Shown here: positions 19,245-29,242 of the stretch, piece after piece
Position numbering within the stretch: the stretch's first letter is position 1
Layout of the letters: each line of letters starts with the position of its first letter
Assembly (NCBI RefSeq): GCF_014204895.1
Contig: NZ_JACHMF010000001.1
Location: 4,774,001-4,838,000, forward strand
DNA length: 64,000 bases
Source of the DNA: Paractinoplanes abujensis
GTDB lineage: Bacteria > Actinomycetota > Actinomycetes > Mycobacteriales > Micromonosporaceae
Reading direction: 5' to 3'
Made by a program: the position numbers and the translations under genes
The notes under the pieces: model-generated
The model's input: the letters and a program-made list of their open reading frames with translations, nothing else
The model's database searches: none
Told to the model about the DNA's origin: nothing

Positions 19245-19979
19245 GTGAGCAAGACCCTGGTCGTGGTGGTGCCGGACGCCGACACCCTGGCCGCGACGGT
19301 GGCGTCCCGCCTGATCGCCAAGATCGTGGATGCGCAGGCCGAGCGTGGCTCGGCCGGTGTGGTGCTGACCGGCGGCCGCATCGCCAAGCGGGTGCTGGCC
19401 GCGCTGCCGGGTCTGCCCGAGGCGGCCGCGGTCAACTGGTCGCAGGTGGACCTGTATTGGGGCGACGAGCGTTTCCTGCCCGCGGGCGACCCCGAACGCA
19501 ACGAGACCCAGGCCCGCGAGGCCCTGCTCGACGCGCTGCCGCTCGACCCGGCCCGGGTGCACGCCATGCCCGCCTCCGACGGCCCGGACGGCGAGGACGC
19601 CGAGGCGGCCGCCGCCCGTTACGCCCAGGAACTGCGCCTGGGCGGGGCCGAGCTGCCCCCGTTCGACGTGCTGATGCTGGGCGTGGGCGAGGACGGCCAC
19701 GTCGCGTCGCTGTTCCCGGAGCACCCGGTGCTCAACGAGACCGCGGGCACCACCGCGGCCGTCCACAACAGCCCCAAGCCGCCGCCGACCCGGATCACGC
19801 TGACCATGCCGGCGATCCAGACGGCGTACGAGGTGTGGCTGATCGCGGCCGGCCCCGACAAGTCCGACGCGATCGGCCGGGCTCTCAATGGCGACAAGCT
19901 GCTGCCCGCGGCGCAGGCCACCGGCACGGCGAAGACCTACTGGCTGCTCGACAAGGCCGCCGCGGCCGCCGTCAACTAG
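19245..19979 (+). CDS. pgl: 6-phosphogluconolactonase
   Basis: The 244-residue enzyme of the NagB-like family hydrolyses 6-phosphogluconolactone. Motifs are VVLTGGRIAKRVLAALPG near residue 40, DLYWGDERFLPAGDPERN, and LMLGVGEDGHVASLFPEH. GTG at 19245 follows AGGAG by nine bases. It is the third gene of zwf-opcA-pgl. The last eight bases overlap the convergent VOC gene. Confidence 0.95.
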   Translation: MSKTLVVVVPDADTLAATVASRLIAKIVDAQAERGSAGVVLTGGRIAKRVLAALPGLPEAAAVNWSQVDLYWGDERFLPAGDPERNETQAREALLDALPLDPARVHAMPASDGPDGEDAEAAAARYAQELRLGGAELPPFDVLMLGVGEDGHVASLFPEHPVLNETAGTTAAVHNSPKPPPTRITLTMPAIQTAYEVWLIAAGPDKSDAIGRALNGDKLLPAAQATGTAKTYWLLDKAAAAAVN

Positions 19980-20382
19980 CCCGCGACGAGATCTGCTGCA
20001 CGGCCCAGCTGTTGCCGTCCGGGTCGTCGAAGAACACGAAGCCGACATTGTCCAGGGGGTGCGGCACGGGCCGCGGGTTCTCGCCCACCACCTGGACGTC
20101 GCTCACCTCGACCCCGCCCGCCACCAGTTCCTTGTGCGCGGCCTCGATGTCGGGCACGACGAGCTGCAGACCCTTGAGCGAGCCGGGCGCCATGTTGGGC
20201 ACCGCGCCCTGGCCGATCACGATCGAGCAGCCGCTGCCGGGCGGCGTGAGCTGCACGATGCGGACATCGTCGCTGATCCGAGTGTCGTGATCGACGGTGA
20301 AGCCGAGACGGTCCGCGTAGAACTCCTTGGCCCGGTCCACATCGCTCACCGGCACGACGACGACTTCCAAAGTCCACTGCAT
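19972..20382 (-). CDS. VOC (glyoxalase/bleomycin-resistance) family protein
   Basis: This 136-residue single VOC domain begins LEVVVVPVSDVDRAKEFYADRLGFTVDHD and ends GFVFFDDPDGNSWAVQQI. Potential metal residues are present, but the family covers isomerases, dioxygenases and resistance proteins, so no reaction is assigned. ATG at 20382 has AGGA eight bases upstream; GTG at 20388 is possible. It runs convergently into pgl. Confidence 0.85.
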   Translation of the reverse strand: MQWTLEVVVVPVSDVDRAKEFYADRLGFTVDHDTRISDDVRIVQLTPPGSGCSIVIGQGAVPNMAPGSLKGLQLVVPDIEAAHKELVAGGVEVSDVQVVGENPRPVPHPLDNVGFVFFDDPDGNSWAVQQISSRAS

Positions 20383-20445
20383 CGGCACATCCTGTCATCG
20401 GACGGTGACACCGGCCACACCAGCATCGGATCATAGACTTCCGGG

Positions 20446-21045
20446 GTGCACCCAGAGATCCGCGCCTACCGGCCCACCGACCTCGACGCCGTCTACGACA
20501 TCTGCGTCCGCACCGCCGACGCGGGCGGTGACGGGCGCGGACAGACCAGCAGTGACCGGCTGGTCGGCGACATCTTCGCCGCGCCCTACGTCGTGCTGGA
20601 GCCCGAGACGGCCCGCATCCTCGACGACGGGCACGGCAACGCCGTGGGCTACGTGGTCGGCACCACCGACACGGCCGCCTTCGTGAAGCGTTACCGCACC
20701 GAATGGCTGCCCGTCACGGCCGGCCGCTACGGCGACGACCCGCGCGACGAGATGTGGCTGGGGCTGCACCACGATCCCGAGCGCATGCTCGTGCCCGAAC
20801 TGGCCGGCTATCCCGCGCACCTGCACATCGACCTGCTGCCGGAGTGGCAGGGCCGTGGGCACGGGCGCGGGCTGATGTGGTCGTTCCTGGCCGGCCTGCA
20901 CGCCGCCGGGGCGCCGCGGGTGCACCTGGGCGTGGCCCCGGCGAACACCGCGGCGCAGGCCTTCTACGGCCGGCTCGGCTTCGAGCGGATCCCGGTGCCG
21001 TCCCAGCCCGACGCGGTCTATCTGGGCCGCGACACGGCCGTCTGA
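20446..21045 (+). CDS. GNAT-family N-acetyltransferase
   Basis: A 199-residue acetyltransferase. Acetyl-CoA binding motif A is LPEWQGRGHGRGLMWSFL, and motif B is VHLGVAPANTAAQAFYGRLGF. An insertion of about 50 residues before motif A (KRYRTEWLPVTAGRYG) is typical of a group of actinobacterial GNATs. Start GTG at 20446. Substrate unknown. Confidence 0.88.
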   Translation: MHPEIRAYRPTDLDAVYDICVRTADAGGDGRGQTSSDRLVGDIFAAPYVVLEPETARILDDGHGNAVGYVVGTTDTAAFVKRYRTEWLPVTAGRYGDDPRDEMWLGLHHDPERMLVPELAGYPAHLHIDLLPEWQGRGHGRGLMWSFLAGLHAAGAPRVHLGVAPANTAAQAFYGRLGFERIPVPSQPDAVYLGRDTAV

Positions 21046-21050
21046 GGGGC

Positions 21051-21395
21051 CTACTCGCGGCCGCGGCGCTGGCGCAGCTTGGCCAGCGCCTCCTCCAGGA
21101 TGCGGGCGCCGTCCTCGTCGGAGCGCCGCTCCTTGACGTAGGCCAGATGCGACTTGTACGGCTCGGCGCGCAGCCGGCCCGGCGGCTTCTCCCGATCGAG
21201 GCCGGCGGGCTGGCCGCAGCGCGGGCAGTCCCACGCGTCGGGCGGCGCCGCCTCGGCCGCGAACAGGATCTGACTGGCGTGCCCGGCCGCGCAGAAGTAG
21301 GTCACCTCCCGCCGCGGGGCGGGCTCACTGCGCTCGTCGGGGCGGACCGGGGACGAGCCGACACGGCTGCCGCGGATCGCACTGCCACTGGACAC
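21051..21395 (-). CDS. rbpA: RNA polymerase-binding protein RbpA
   Basis: The 114-residue actinobacterial RbpA has the zinc-binding core YFCAAGHASQIL and WDCPRCGQPAG, the basic linker REKPPGRLRAEPYKSHLAYVKERRS, and the C-terminal sigma-interaction helix DGARILEEALAKLRQRRG. It stabilises the open complex with the principal sigma factor. GTG at 21395 has AGGAG eight bases upstream. The adjacency of rbpA and secG matches, as I know it, other actinomycetes. Confidence 0.95.
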   Translation of the reverse strand: MSSGSAIRGSRVGSSPVRPDERSEPAPRREVTYFCAAGHASQILFAAEAAPPDAWDCPRCGQPAGLDREKPPGRLRAEPYKSHLAYVKERRSDEDGARILEEALAKLRQRRGRE

Positions 21396-21470
21396 GGACG
21401 TGACTCCTGTCTCGAGGGGCGCTGGGCCGGTATTTGTCGACGGCCGGAAATGCGGCCGAAACAGACCATA

Positions 21471-21506
21471 AAAACGCCGCGCGTCCGGCAGAACCGGACG
21501 CGCGGC
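21471..21506 (-). terminator. Intrinsic terminator of the gap-pgk-tpiA-secG operon
   Basis: A perfect 13-bp stem GCCGCGCGTCCGG / CCGGACGCGCGGC with a five-base loop. On the minus strand it is followed by GTTTTTATGG, a genuine U-tract. It lies 50 bases past the secG stop. Confidence 0.92.
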
Positions 21507-21556
21507 AGAGTCTACGACTATTACGCTCCGTAAGAAAGAACGGGACGTAAGGAAAG

Positions 21557-21814
21557 TCAGGAACCCGGAACGGACACCCGCAGCCACAGGCCGAGGCCCA
21601 CGATGCAGGCGAACCAGACGATGCCCACCAGCACGGTGTAGCGGTCGAGGTTCTTCTCCGCCACCGAGGAGCCGGCCAGGCTGGACGTCACGCCACCGCC
21701 GAACATGCTCGACATGCCGCCACCCTTGCCGCGGTGCAGCAGGATCAGCAGGGTCAGCAAGAAGCTGGTGAGGACCAGCAACGCGATCAACGTGTACGCG
21801 AACCACATCGGCAT
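21557..21814 (-). CDS. secG: SecG preprotein translocase subunit
   Basis: The 85-residue protein has two transmembrane helices (YTLIALLVLTSFLLTLLILLH without the loop, and VLVGIVWFACIVGLGLWL). They flank the family loop RGKGGGMSSMFGGG. It is the small accessory subunit of SecYEG. ATG at 21814; GAGAGG lies 15 bases upstream, weak but the only sensible start. It ends the glycolytic operon. Confidence 0.93.
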   Translation of the reverse strand: MPMWFAYTLIALLVLTSFLLTLLILLHRGKGGGMSSMFGGGVTSSLAGSSVAEKNLDRYTVLVGIVWFACIVGLGLWLRVSVPGS

Positions 21815-21863
21815 GGTCGGGTCATTCCTCTCGAAGGGCACAGGAGCCGTCCAACAATAGCTT

Positions 21864-21892
21864 GTGCCCGGGCGCGTGGTGCGCCCGGGCAC
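21864..21892 (-). terminator. Perfect hairpin between tpiA and secG
   Basis: GTGCCCGGGCGC / GCGCCCGGGCAC forms a 12-bp perfect stem with loop GTGGT. Without a U-tract, it may act as a partial terminator or a 3'-end stabiliser that separates enzyme levels from SecG levels. Confidence 0.6.
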
Positions 21893-21911
21893 GCGCTGCG
21901 TGCGTCCTGTG

Positions 21912-22700
21912 TCAGCGGGCTACGTGCTCGCGGAACCGCGCGATCGAGGCGAACTCCTCGGCGTCCAGGCTCGCGCCGCCGATCAGGGCGCCGTCCACGT
22001 CCGGCTTGGCCATGATCGAGGCGATGTTGGCCGCCTTGACCGAGCCGCCGTAGAGCACCCGCACGGCGTCAGCCACCTCGGCCCCGTACACCTTGGCCAG
22101 CTGAGCCCGGATCTCCCCGCACACCTCCTGGGCGTCCTCGGGGGTCGCGGTCTTGCCGGTGCCGATGGCCCAGACCGGCTCGTACGCGATGACGATCTGC
22201 TTGACCTGCTCGGGCTTGAGCCCGGCCAGGCCCGCGTCGACCTGCGAGGTGCAGTGCGCGACGTGACCGTTCTCCTCGCGGACGGACAGGCCCTCGCCCA
22301 CGCAGAGGATCGGCGTCAGGTTGTTCGCGAAGGCCGCCTTCACCTTCGCGTTGACCAGCGCGTCGTCCTCGTTGTGGTATTCGCGGCGCTCGGAGTGGCC
22401 GGCCAGCACGAAGGTGCAGCCCAGCTTCTCCAGCATCGACCCGGCGATCTCACCGGTGTAGGCGCCCGACTTGTGCTGCGAGATGTCCTGCGCGCCGTAG
22501 ACGATGTTCAGCTTGTCGCCGTCGACCGCGGTCTGCACGGTGCGCAGGTCGGTGAACGGCGGCAGCACGGCCACCTCGACGTCGGTGAGCTGCTGCTCGC
22601 TCAGGCTCGCGGCGAGCTTCTGCACCAGAAGGTTGGCCTCGAAGTGGTTGAGGTTCATCTTCCAGTTGCCGGCCATCAGGGGCCGACGGACCTCAGCCAT
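21912..22700 (-). CDS. tpiA: Triosephosphate isomerase
   Basis: This 262-residue TIM barrel interconverts dihydroxyacetone phosphate and glyceraldehyde 3-phosphate. Catalytic Lys is in MAGNWKMN, catalytic His in VLAGHSERR, and catalytic Glu in [15 protein letters not shown]. The phosphate loop is [14 protein letters not shown] at 22700 abuts the pgk stop with no gap, which suggests coupling. Confidence 0.97.
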   Translation of the reverse strand: MAEVRRPLMAGNWKMNLNHFEANLLVQKLAASLSEQQLTDVEVAVLPPFTDLRTVQTAVDGDKLNIVYGAQDISQHKSGAYTGEIAGSMLEKLGCTFVLAGHSERREYHNEDDALVNAKVKAAFANNLTPILCVGEGLSVREENGHVAHCTSQVDAGLAGLKPEQVKQIVIAYEPVWAIGTGKTATPEDAQEVCGEIRAQLAKVYGAEVADAVRVLYGGSVKAANIASIMAKPDVDGALIGGASLDAEEFASIARFREHVAR

Positions 22701-23897
22701 CTACTTCTCCAGAGCTTCGATGCCGGGGAGGGTCTTGCCCTCGAGATACTCCAGGGAGGCGCCGCCACCCGTCGAGATGTGCCCGAAGGCACCCTCGTCG
22801 AGGCCGAGCGTGCGCACGGCCGCGGCCGAGTCGCCGCCGCCGACGACCGAGAAACCGTCGATCTTGGTGATCGCCTCGGCCACACCCCGGGTGCCCGCCG
22901 CGAACGGGGCCAGCTCGAACACGCCCATCGGGCCGTTCCAGAACACCGTCTTGGCGCCGCCGATGGCCTCGGCGAACAGCGCCACCGACTCCGGGCCGAT
23001 GTCGAGACCCAGCCGGTCGGCCGGGATCTCCGGCGCAGGCACGGTCACCGAGTCGGCGTCGGCCGAGAACTCGGTCGCCGCGACCACGTCGACCGGCAGC
23101 ACGATCCGGCCCTGGGCCTCTTCCAGCAGGTCGCGGCAGGTGCCGACCATCTCGTCCTCGAGCAGCGACTTGCCGACCTCGTGGCCCTGGGCCTTGAGGA
23201 AGGTGAAGCACATGCCGCCGCCGACCAGAAGCTTGTCGACCTTGGGCAGCAGCGCCTTGATCACCGCGAGCTTGTCGGAGACCTTCGAGCCGCCGAGCAC
23301 GACCACGTACGGCTGCTCGGGGCTTTCGGTGACCTTCTTCAGCACTTCCACTTCACGCAGGACCAGACCGCCCGCGTAGTGCGGGAGCACGGCCGGCACG
23401 TCGTAGACCGAGGCGTGCTTACGATGCACGGCACCGAAAGCGTCATCGACGTAGAAGTCGGCGAACTTCGCCAACTCGCCCGCGAAAGCGGCGCGCTCGG
23501 CGTCGTCCTTCGCGGTCTCCCCGGCGTTGAAACGCAGGTTCTCGAGGAGCAGCACCTGGCCGTCGGTCAACGCCTCGGCCTTCGCCGCAGCATCGGGGCC
23601 GACGGTGTCGGTCGCGAAGACCACCGGCGAGCCCAGCAGCTCACCCAGGCGGGTGGCGACCGGCTCGAGGGTGTACTTGGGGTCGGGCGCGCCCTTGGGG
23701 CGGCCCAGGTGCGACATCACGATGACGCGGGCGCCCGCGTCACGCAGCGCGATCAGCGTCGGCAGCACCGCGCGGGCGCGGCCGTCGTCGCTGATGACGC
23801 CCGGGTTGGCCTTGTCGAACGGGACGTTCAGGTCGGCGCGCACGAGCACGCGCCGACCCGAGACACCCTCGCCGAGCAGGTCGTCGAGAGTCTTCAA
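22701..23897 (-). CDS. pgk: Phosphoglycerate kinase
   Basis: The 398-residue kinase makes ATP from 1,3-bisphosphoglycerate. Blocks: [38 protein letters not shown], and nucleotide-binding GPMGVFE with [10 protein letters not shown] place the start at TTG 23897 ([14 protein letters not shown]), five bases after the gap stop; no ATG or GTG fits the conserved N-terminus. The upstream extension would run into gap. Confidence 0.96.
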   Translation of the reverse strand: MKTLDDLLGEGVSGRRVLVRADLNVPFDKANPGVISDDGRARAVLPTLIALRDAGARVIVMSHLGRPKGAPDPKYTLEPVATRLGELLGSPVVFATDTVGPDAAAKAEALTDGQVLLLENLRFNAGETAKDDAERAAFAGELAKFADFYVDDAFGAVHRKHASVYDVPAVLPHYAGGLVLREVEVLKKVTESPEQPYVVVLGGSKVSDKLAVIKALLPKVDKLLVGGGMCFTFLKAQGHEVGKSLLEDEMVGTCRDLLEEAQGRIVLPVDVVAATEFSADADSVTVPAPEIPADRLGLDIGPESVALFAEAIGGAKTVFWNGPMGVFELAPFAAGTRGVAEAITKIDGFSVVGGGDSAAAVRTLGLDEGAFGHISTGGGASLEYLEGKTLPGIEALEK

Positions 23898-23902
23898 GAT
23901 GA

Positions 23903-25278
<1,376 letters not shown>

Positions 25279-26259
25279 TCAGCAGGCCATCATCTCGGGC
25301 GTCACAGCCGCCTCCGTGTCGGGGATGCCCAGGTCGCGGGCGCGCTTGTCGGCGAGGGCGAGCAGACGCCTTATACGGCCGGCGATCGCGTCCTTCGTCA
25401 GCGGCGGGTCGGCCAGGGCGCCCAGCTCCTCCAGCGAGGCCTGCCGGTGCTCCAGGCGCAGCTGACCGGCCGAGGTGAGGTGGTTGGGGGCCTCGTCGGC
25501 CAGGATCTCCAGCGCGCGGGTGACCCGGGCGGCCGCGGCCACGGCGGCACGGGCCGAGCGGCGCAGGTTCGCGTCGTCGAAGTTGGCCAGCCGGTTGGCA
25601 GTGGCCCGCACCTCGCGCCGCACCCGGCGCTCCTCCCAGGCCAGCACGCTGGCGTGCGCGCCGATCCGGGTGAGCAGCGCGGCGATCGCGTCGCCGTCCT
25701 TGATCACGACCCGGTCGACGCCGCGGACCTCGCGCTCCTTGGCCGTGATGCCGATCCGGCGGGCCGCGCCGCGCAGGGCCAGCGCCGCCTCGGGGCCGGG
25801 GCAGGTGATCTCGAGCGCGCTGGAGCGGCCCGGCTCGGTCAGCGAGCCGTGCGCCATGAACGCGCCCCGCCACGCCGCCACCGCGCAGCACACGTTGGCC
25901 GAGACCACGTGCGGCGGGAGCCCCCGCACGGGCCGGCCCCGCACGTCGAGCAGCCCCGTCTGCCGGGCCAGGGCCTCGCCGTCCTTGACGATGCGCACGA
26001 TGTAGTGGCTGCCCTTGCGCAGGCCGCCCGACGCCAGCACGTGCACCTCGCTGGGGTAGCCGTAGACGTCGGCGATCTCGCGCCGCAGCCGCCGCGCCAC
26101 CGCCCCCGTGTCCAGCTCCGCCTCGACCACCACGCGGCCCGAGACGATGTGCAGACCGCCGGCGAACCGCAGCAGGGCCGCCATCTCCGCCCGCCGGCAG
26201 CACGGCTTGGGCACGTCGACCCGGCTCAGCTCGTCCTTGACCGCTGCCGTCATCGCCAT
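25279..26259 (-). CDS. whiA: WhiA sporulation regulator
   Basis: The 326-residue WhiA has a LAGLIDADG-like N-terminal part ([33 protein letters not shown] without the loop) and a C-terminal helix-turn-helix ([22 protein letters not shown] and [20 protein letters not shown]). In sporulating actinomycetes it activates division genes with WhiB. ATG at 26259. It is downstream of yvcK and rapZ in the conserved trio. Confidence 0.96.
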   Translation of the reverse strand: MAMTAAVKDELSRVDVPKPCCRRAEMAALLRFAGGLHIVSGRVVVEAELDTGAVARRLRREIADVYGYPSEVHVLASGGLRKGSHYIVRIVKDGEALARQTGLLDVRGRPVRGLPPHVVSANVCCAVAAWRGAFMAHGSLTEPGRSSALEITCPGPEAALALRGAARRIGITAKEREVRGVDRVVIKDGDAIAALLTRIGAHASVLAWEERRVRREVRATANRLANFDDANLRRSARAAVAAAARVTRALEILADEAPNHLTSAGQLRLEHRQASLEELGALADPPLTKDAIAGRIRRLLALADKRARDLGIPDTEAAVTPEMMAC

Positions 26260-26312
26260 CGTGATGTCACCTCATGCGCCGGATCTTGACCATTTGTACC
26301 GATTACGCGTGC

Positions 26313-27302
26313 TTAACGAGTGGCGCCCAAGACGGGCACCAGGGCAACGCCCAACGACTCAGGATCATGCTTGGGGCGGCCGTCCGCAACGGCCACCGGT
26401 GCCAGCACCAGCCGCGCCCCCAAACCCTCGGCGGCCCGCCGCACCGGTTCCGGTTCGCCCACCCACCGGCCGTCGGCCAGCACCACGTCGACCCGCAGGC
26501 CCGGCAGATACGAGTGCAGTGCGGCCAGGTGGTCGGCGACCGAAAGGCCGAGTGTCTCGTTCTCGGTGGCCAGGTTGAGCGTGACCAGCCGCCGGGCCGG
26601 GCTCTTCATGATCGCCTCGGCCAGCCGGGGCACCATCAGGTGGGGCAGCACGCTGGTGAACCAGCTGCCCGGCCCGAAGATCAACCAGTCCGCCTCGTCG
26701 ATCGCCGCGACGGCCTGCGAGCAGACCGGCGGATCGGCCGGGTGGATCCGTACGGCCTCGACATGACCGTGGGCGACCGCGACCGCGTGCTGACCGCGCA
26801 CCGTGACGATCTCGTGCGGCCGTTCCGGGTCGCCGCCGCGCATGTCGGCCTCGATGCCGATCGCGTGCCGGGCCATCGGCAGCACCCGCCCCCGCGCACC
26901 CACCATGGCCGCCGCGTGGTCGAGGGCCTGCACCGGGTCGCCCAGCATCTCCATCAACCCGAGCAGCAGCAGATTGCCGACCGCGTGCCCCACCAGCGGG
27001 TCGGGGCCGCCGACACCCGGGGCCGGGATCTCGGCGAAGCGATACTGCAGCAGCTGGGCGGTGCGCTGGGTGGTCTCCCGGTCGTCGGCCAGCGCGGCCA
27101 GGGCCTGCCGCAGGTCACCCGGGGGCAACAGCGCGTCCCGCTCGGCCAGCAGCCGGCCGCTGGAACCACCGTTGTCGCCCACCGTCACCACGGCCGTGAT
27201 GTCGAGCTCGAGGCCGTCGGCGGCACGGCTGCGCAAAGCGCGCAACGAGGCACTGAGCCCGTGCCCGCCGCCGAACGCCACCACCCGTACGGGCATCGTC
27301 AC
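26313..27302 (-). CDS. yvcK: Gluconeogenesis factor YvcK/CofD-like protein
   Basis: This 329-residue Rossmann-like protein of the YvcK family binds UDP-sugars and affects carbon use and cell-wall synthesis. Motifs: VVAFGGGHGLSASLRALR, TVGDNGGSSGRL, VGHAVGNLLLLGL, and FGPGSWFTSVLPHL. GTG at 27302 overlaps the rapZ stop as GTGA. Length is normal for actinobacteria. Confidence 0.95.
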   Translation of the reverse strand: MTMPVRVVAFGGGHGLSASLRALRSRAADGLELDITAVVTVGDNGGSSGRLLAERDALLPPGDLRQALAALADDRETTQRTAQLLQYRFAEIPAPGVGGPDPLVGHAVGNLLLLGLMEMLGDPVQALDHAAAMVGARGRVLPMARHAIGIEADMRGGDPERPHEIVTVRGQHAVAVAHGHVEAVRIHPADPPVCSQAVAAIDEADWLIFGPGSWFTSVLPHLMVPRLAEAIMKSPARRLVTLNLATENETLGLSVADHLAALHSYLPGLRVDVVLADGRWVGEPEPVRRAAEGLGARLVLAPVAVADGRPKHDPESLGVALVPVLGATR

Positions 27303-28210
27303 TCCCGCCCGAGATCGCGGTGCGAGGAGTGCGCGGCCAGCCGCATGTCCCGCAGCTGCGCGGTCAGCTCCTCGGAGATCGCGACGCTGCGGTGCTTGCC
27401 CCCGGTACAGCCGACCGCGACGGTCAGGTAACGCTTGCCCTCCCGCTCGAACCCCGGGGCGGTGGCCGCGATCAGGCTCGCGTACGTCTTCACGAAGTCG
27501 CTCGCACCCTCCTGGTCGAGCACGTACGTGCTGACCGCCTCCTCGAGGCCGGTGTGGTCGCGCAGGTCGGGCACCCAGAACGGATTGGGCAGGAACCGGG
27601 CGTCCATCACGTAGTCGGCGTCCGGGGGCAGGCCGTACTTGAAGCCGAACGACAACACGGTTATGCGCAGCCGGCGCACATCCTCCCCGCCGAACAACTC
27701 CTCGACCCGGCGGCGCAGCTGGTTCACGTTCAGGTGGCTGGTGTCGATGATCACGTCGGCCTGCTCGCGGGCCTCGGCCAGCAGCTTGCGCTCGGCCGCG
27801 ATGCCGTCGGAGAGACGGCCGTCACCCTGCAGCGGATGCGACCGCCGGACCGACTCGAACCGGCGGATCAGCACATCGTCCTCGGCGTCGACGAACACGA
27901 CCCGCGGCGAGAAACCGCGCTCGCGCAGCGCGTGGATGGCGGCGGCCAGATCGGTCGAGAACGCCCGGCTGCGCACGTCGAGCACCATGGCCGTGCGCCG
28001 GGCGGCCCCGCCGGCCTGGAACGCGAGCTGAGCCATGTCGAGCATGAGCGCCTGCGGCAAATTGTCGACCACATAGAAACCGACGTTCTCCAGGGCGCGC
28101 GCCACCGTGCTGCGCCCACCACCGGAGACACCGGTCACAACCACCAGATCGGTGGTCACCTCGTCACGATCGGTCGCGTCGGACACGAACTCCGGCATCG
28201 ACTCCGTCAA
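27299..28210 (-). CDS. rapZ: RapZ, RNase adapter / nucleotide-binding protein
   Basis: A 303-residue protein with an N-terminal P-loop (VVTGVSGGGRSTVARAL) and the C-terminal domain block FGFKYGLPPDADYVMDARFLPNPFW plus VAVGCTGGKHRSVAISEEL. In E. coli RapZ controls glmS through small RNAs; in actinobacteria the target is not clear. TTG at 28210 has GGGAGG eight bases upstream; ATG at 28198 is the alternative. The longer reading to 28333 has no support. Confidence 0.94.
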   Translation of the reverse strand: MTESMPEFVSDATDRDEVTTDLVVVTGVSGGGRSTVARALENVGFYVVDNLPQALMLDMAQLAFQAGGAARRTAMVLDVRSRAFSTDLAAAIHALRERGFSPRVVFVDAEDDVLIRRFESVRRSHPLQGDGRLSDGIAAERKLLAEAREQADVIIDTSHLNVNQLRRRVEELFGGEDVRRLRITVLSFGFKYGLPPDADYVMDARFLPNPFWVPDLRDHTGLEEAVSTYVLDQEGASDFVKTYASLIAATAPGFEREGKRYLTVAVGCTGGKHRSVAISEELTAQLRDMRLAAHSSHRDLGRE

Positions 28211-28469
28211 CGCACACGCCTCCCAGCGTCGCCTCGCCCGCGCCCCCTGGCGGACACAACATCCTAGGCCGAACCCAGCAGACCGTTCCTTCCGGACGCG
28301 TGTCGTCCATCCGATCGGGCCTCCCGCAGTCACAACAACCGGCCGCCACCGCTAGTTCCGCCGCAGCCCGCCGCGAACCTCACAACCCCACCGACGCCCA
28401 CCGCCAGCGGCCAAGCCACGCCGCCCAGCCCACACGCCGTTGACCCCGGCCACCGACTCCCGACGCCGT

Positions 28470-28690
28470 TCGCCCCGGCTGCCGACCCCGGACCGCCGTC
28501 GGCCCCGGCCACCGACCCCAAACCGCCGTCGGCCCCCGCCACCGATCCCGGACCACTTGGCCCGGCCACCGGGCCCGGACCGCCATCGCCCCCCGGCCAC
28601 TGGCCCCGAACCCCTGTTGGCCCGGCCACCGAGCCCGGACCGCCATCGGCCCCCGCCACCGACCCCGAACCCCGTTGGCCGCGCCCGCAG
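28470..28690. repeat. Imperfect tandem repeat, about 30-bp unit
   Basis: Variants of GGCCCCGGCCACCGACCCC followed by GGACCGCC(A/G)TC recur about six to seven times. In one plus-strand frame the unit reads PATDPGPPSA, but that frame lacks a start codon. Confidence 0.7.
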
Positions 28691-28838
28691 GCTGCACCGC
28701 CACCGATCAAGCCACCTGCACCAGCCGCGCCGGCAACGCCCCAGCCACCGCCGGGAACGCCGACCAACCTCGACCGTCACCGACCGGCCCACCGCCGAGG
28801 CGCTGCCGACCATACTCGCCTCGGCCGAGCCGCCGACG

Positions 28839-28864
28839 TTATCCACAATCCGCCTTTGTCCACA
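28839..28864 (+). promoter_or_regulatory. Two direct DnaA-box-like motifs
   Basis: TTATCCACA at 28839-28847 and TTGTCCACA at 28856-28864 are both consensus DnaA boxes (the general and the actinobacterial form), in direct orientation eight bases apart. No dnaA, dnaN or AT-rich unwinding region is nearby, so this is not oriC; a titration or regulatory site is possible. Confidence 0.5.
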
Positions 28865-29102
28865 GGGGCCCACTCCAAGATCTCCCCCGAGCACTAAAAT
28901 GGCCAAGGGCGGGGGTCCCCCGGTCGGGTGGGCCCTGTGGAGATCCGTTGGCCAAGATCAAGCGGACACCACGAGCCGGCCGTCATCGGGCGCGACGTCG
29001 CAGGACCCGCCCTGAGTCGCCCCGAGTCGCGACCGTGGGCCGAAGAGCCGCCCTGAACCAGGCAGACGCGCGACCATGGCCGGCTGCCGCTACCGCCCCG
29101 CC

Positions 29103-29207
29103 GCCACTCGCGGTTCGTTACCCCGCAGCCACTCCTGGCTCGTCGCCTCGGCGCGCCACTCTCGGCTCGTCGCCCCGCGACCGCTCCCGGCTCGTAGCCC
29201 CCGAGGC
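29103..29207. repeat. Degenerate 25-27-bp tandem repeat downstream of uvrC
   Basis: Four units built on GCCACTCCTGGCTCGTCGCC, beginning near 29103, 29128, 29155 and 29180. They lie just past the end of uvrC, whose last codons also contain tandem repeats. Confidence 0.6.
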
Positions 29208-29242
29208 GCGGCCCTCGTAAGTGGTGGACCGCGCCCCTCCGA

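Larger units (their letters stand above)
28211..29242. other. Gene-free, repeat-rich spacer between rapZ and uvrC
   Basis: About 1 kb without a gene I can support. Long open frames on both strands encode only Pro/Arg- or Gly-rich low-complexity sequence. It contains two imperfect tandem repeats (28470-28690 and 29103-29207) and paired DnaA-box motifs (28839-28864). Confidence 0.6.

Noticed and set aside
28839..28864. Replication origin
   Set aside because: Only two boxes, no AT-rich unwinding element and no dnaA/dnaN/rpmH context.
28352..28906. Gly/Arg-rich minus-strand frame in the rapZ-uvrC spacer
   Set aside because: Low-complexity translation of a tandem repeat, without a ribosome site or family.
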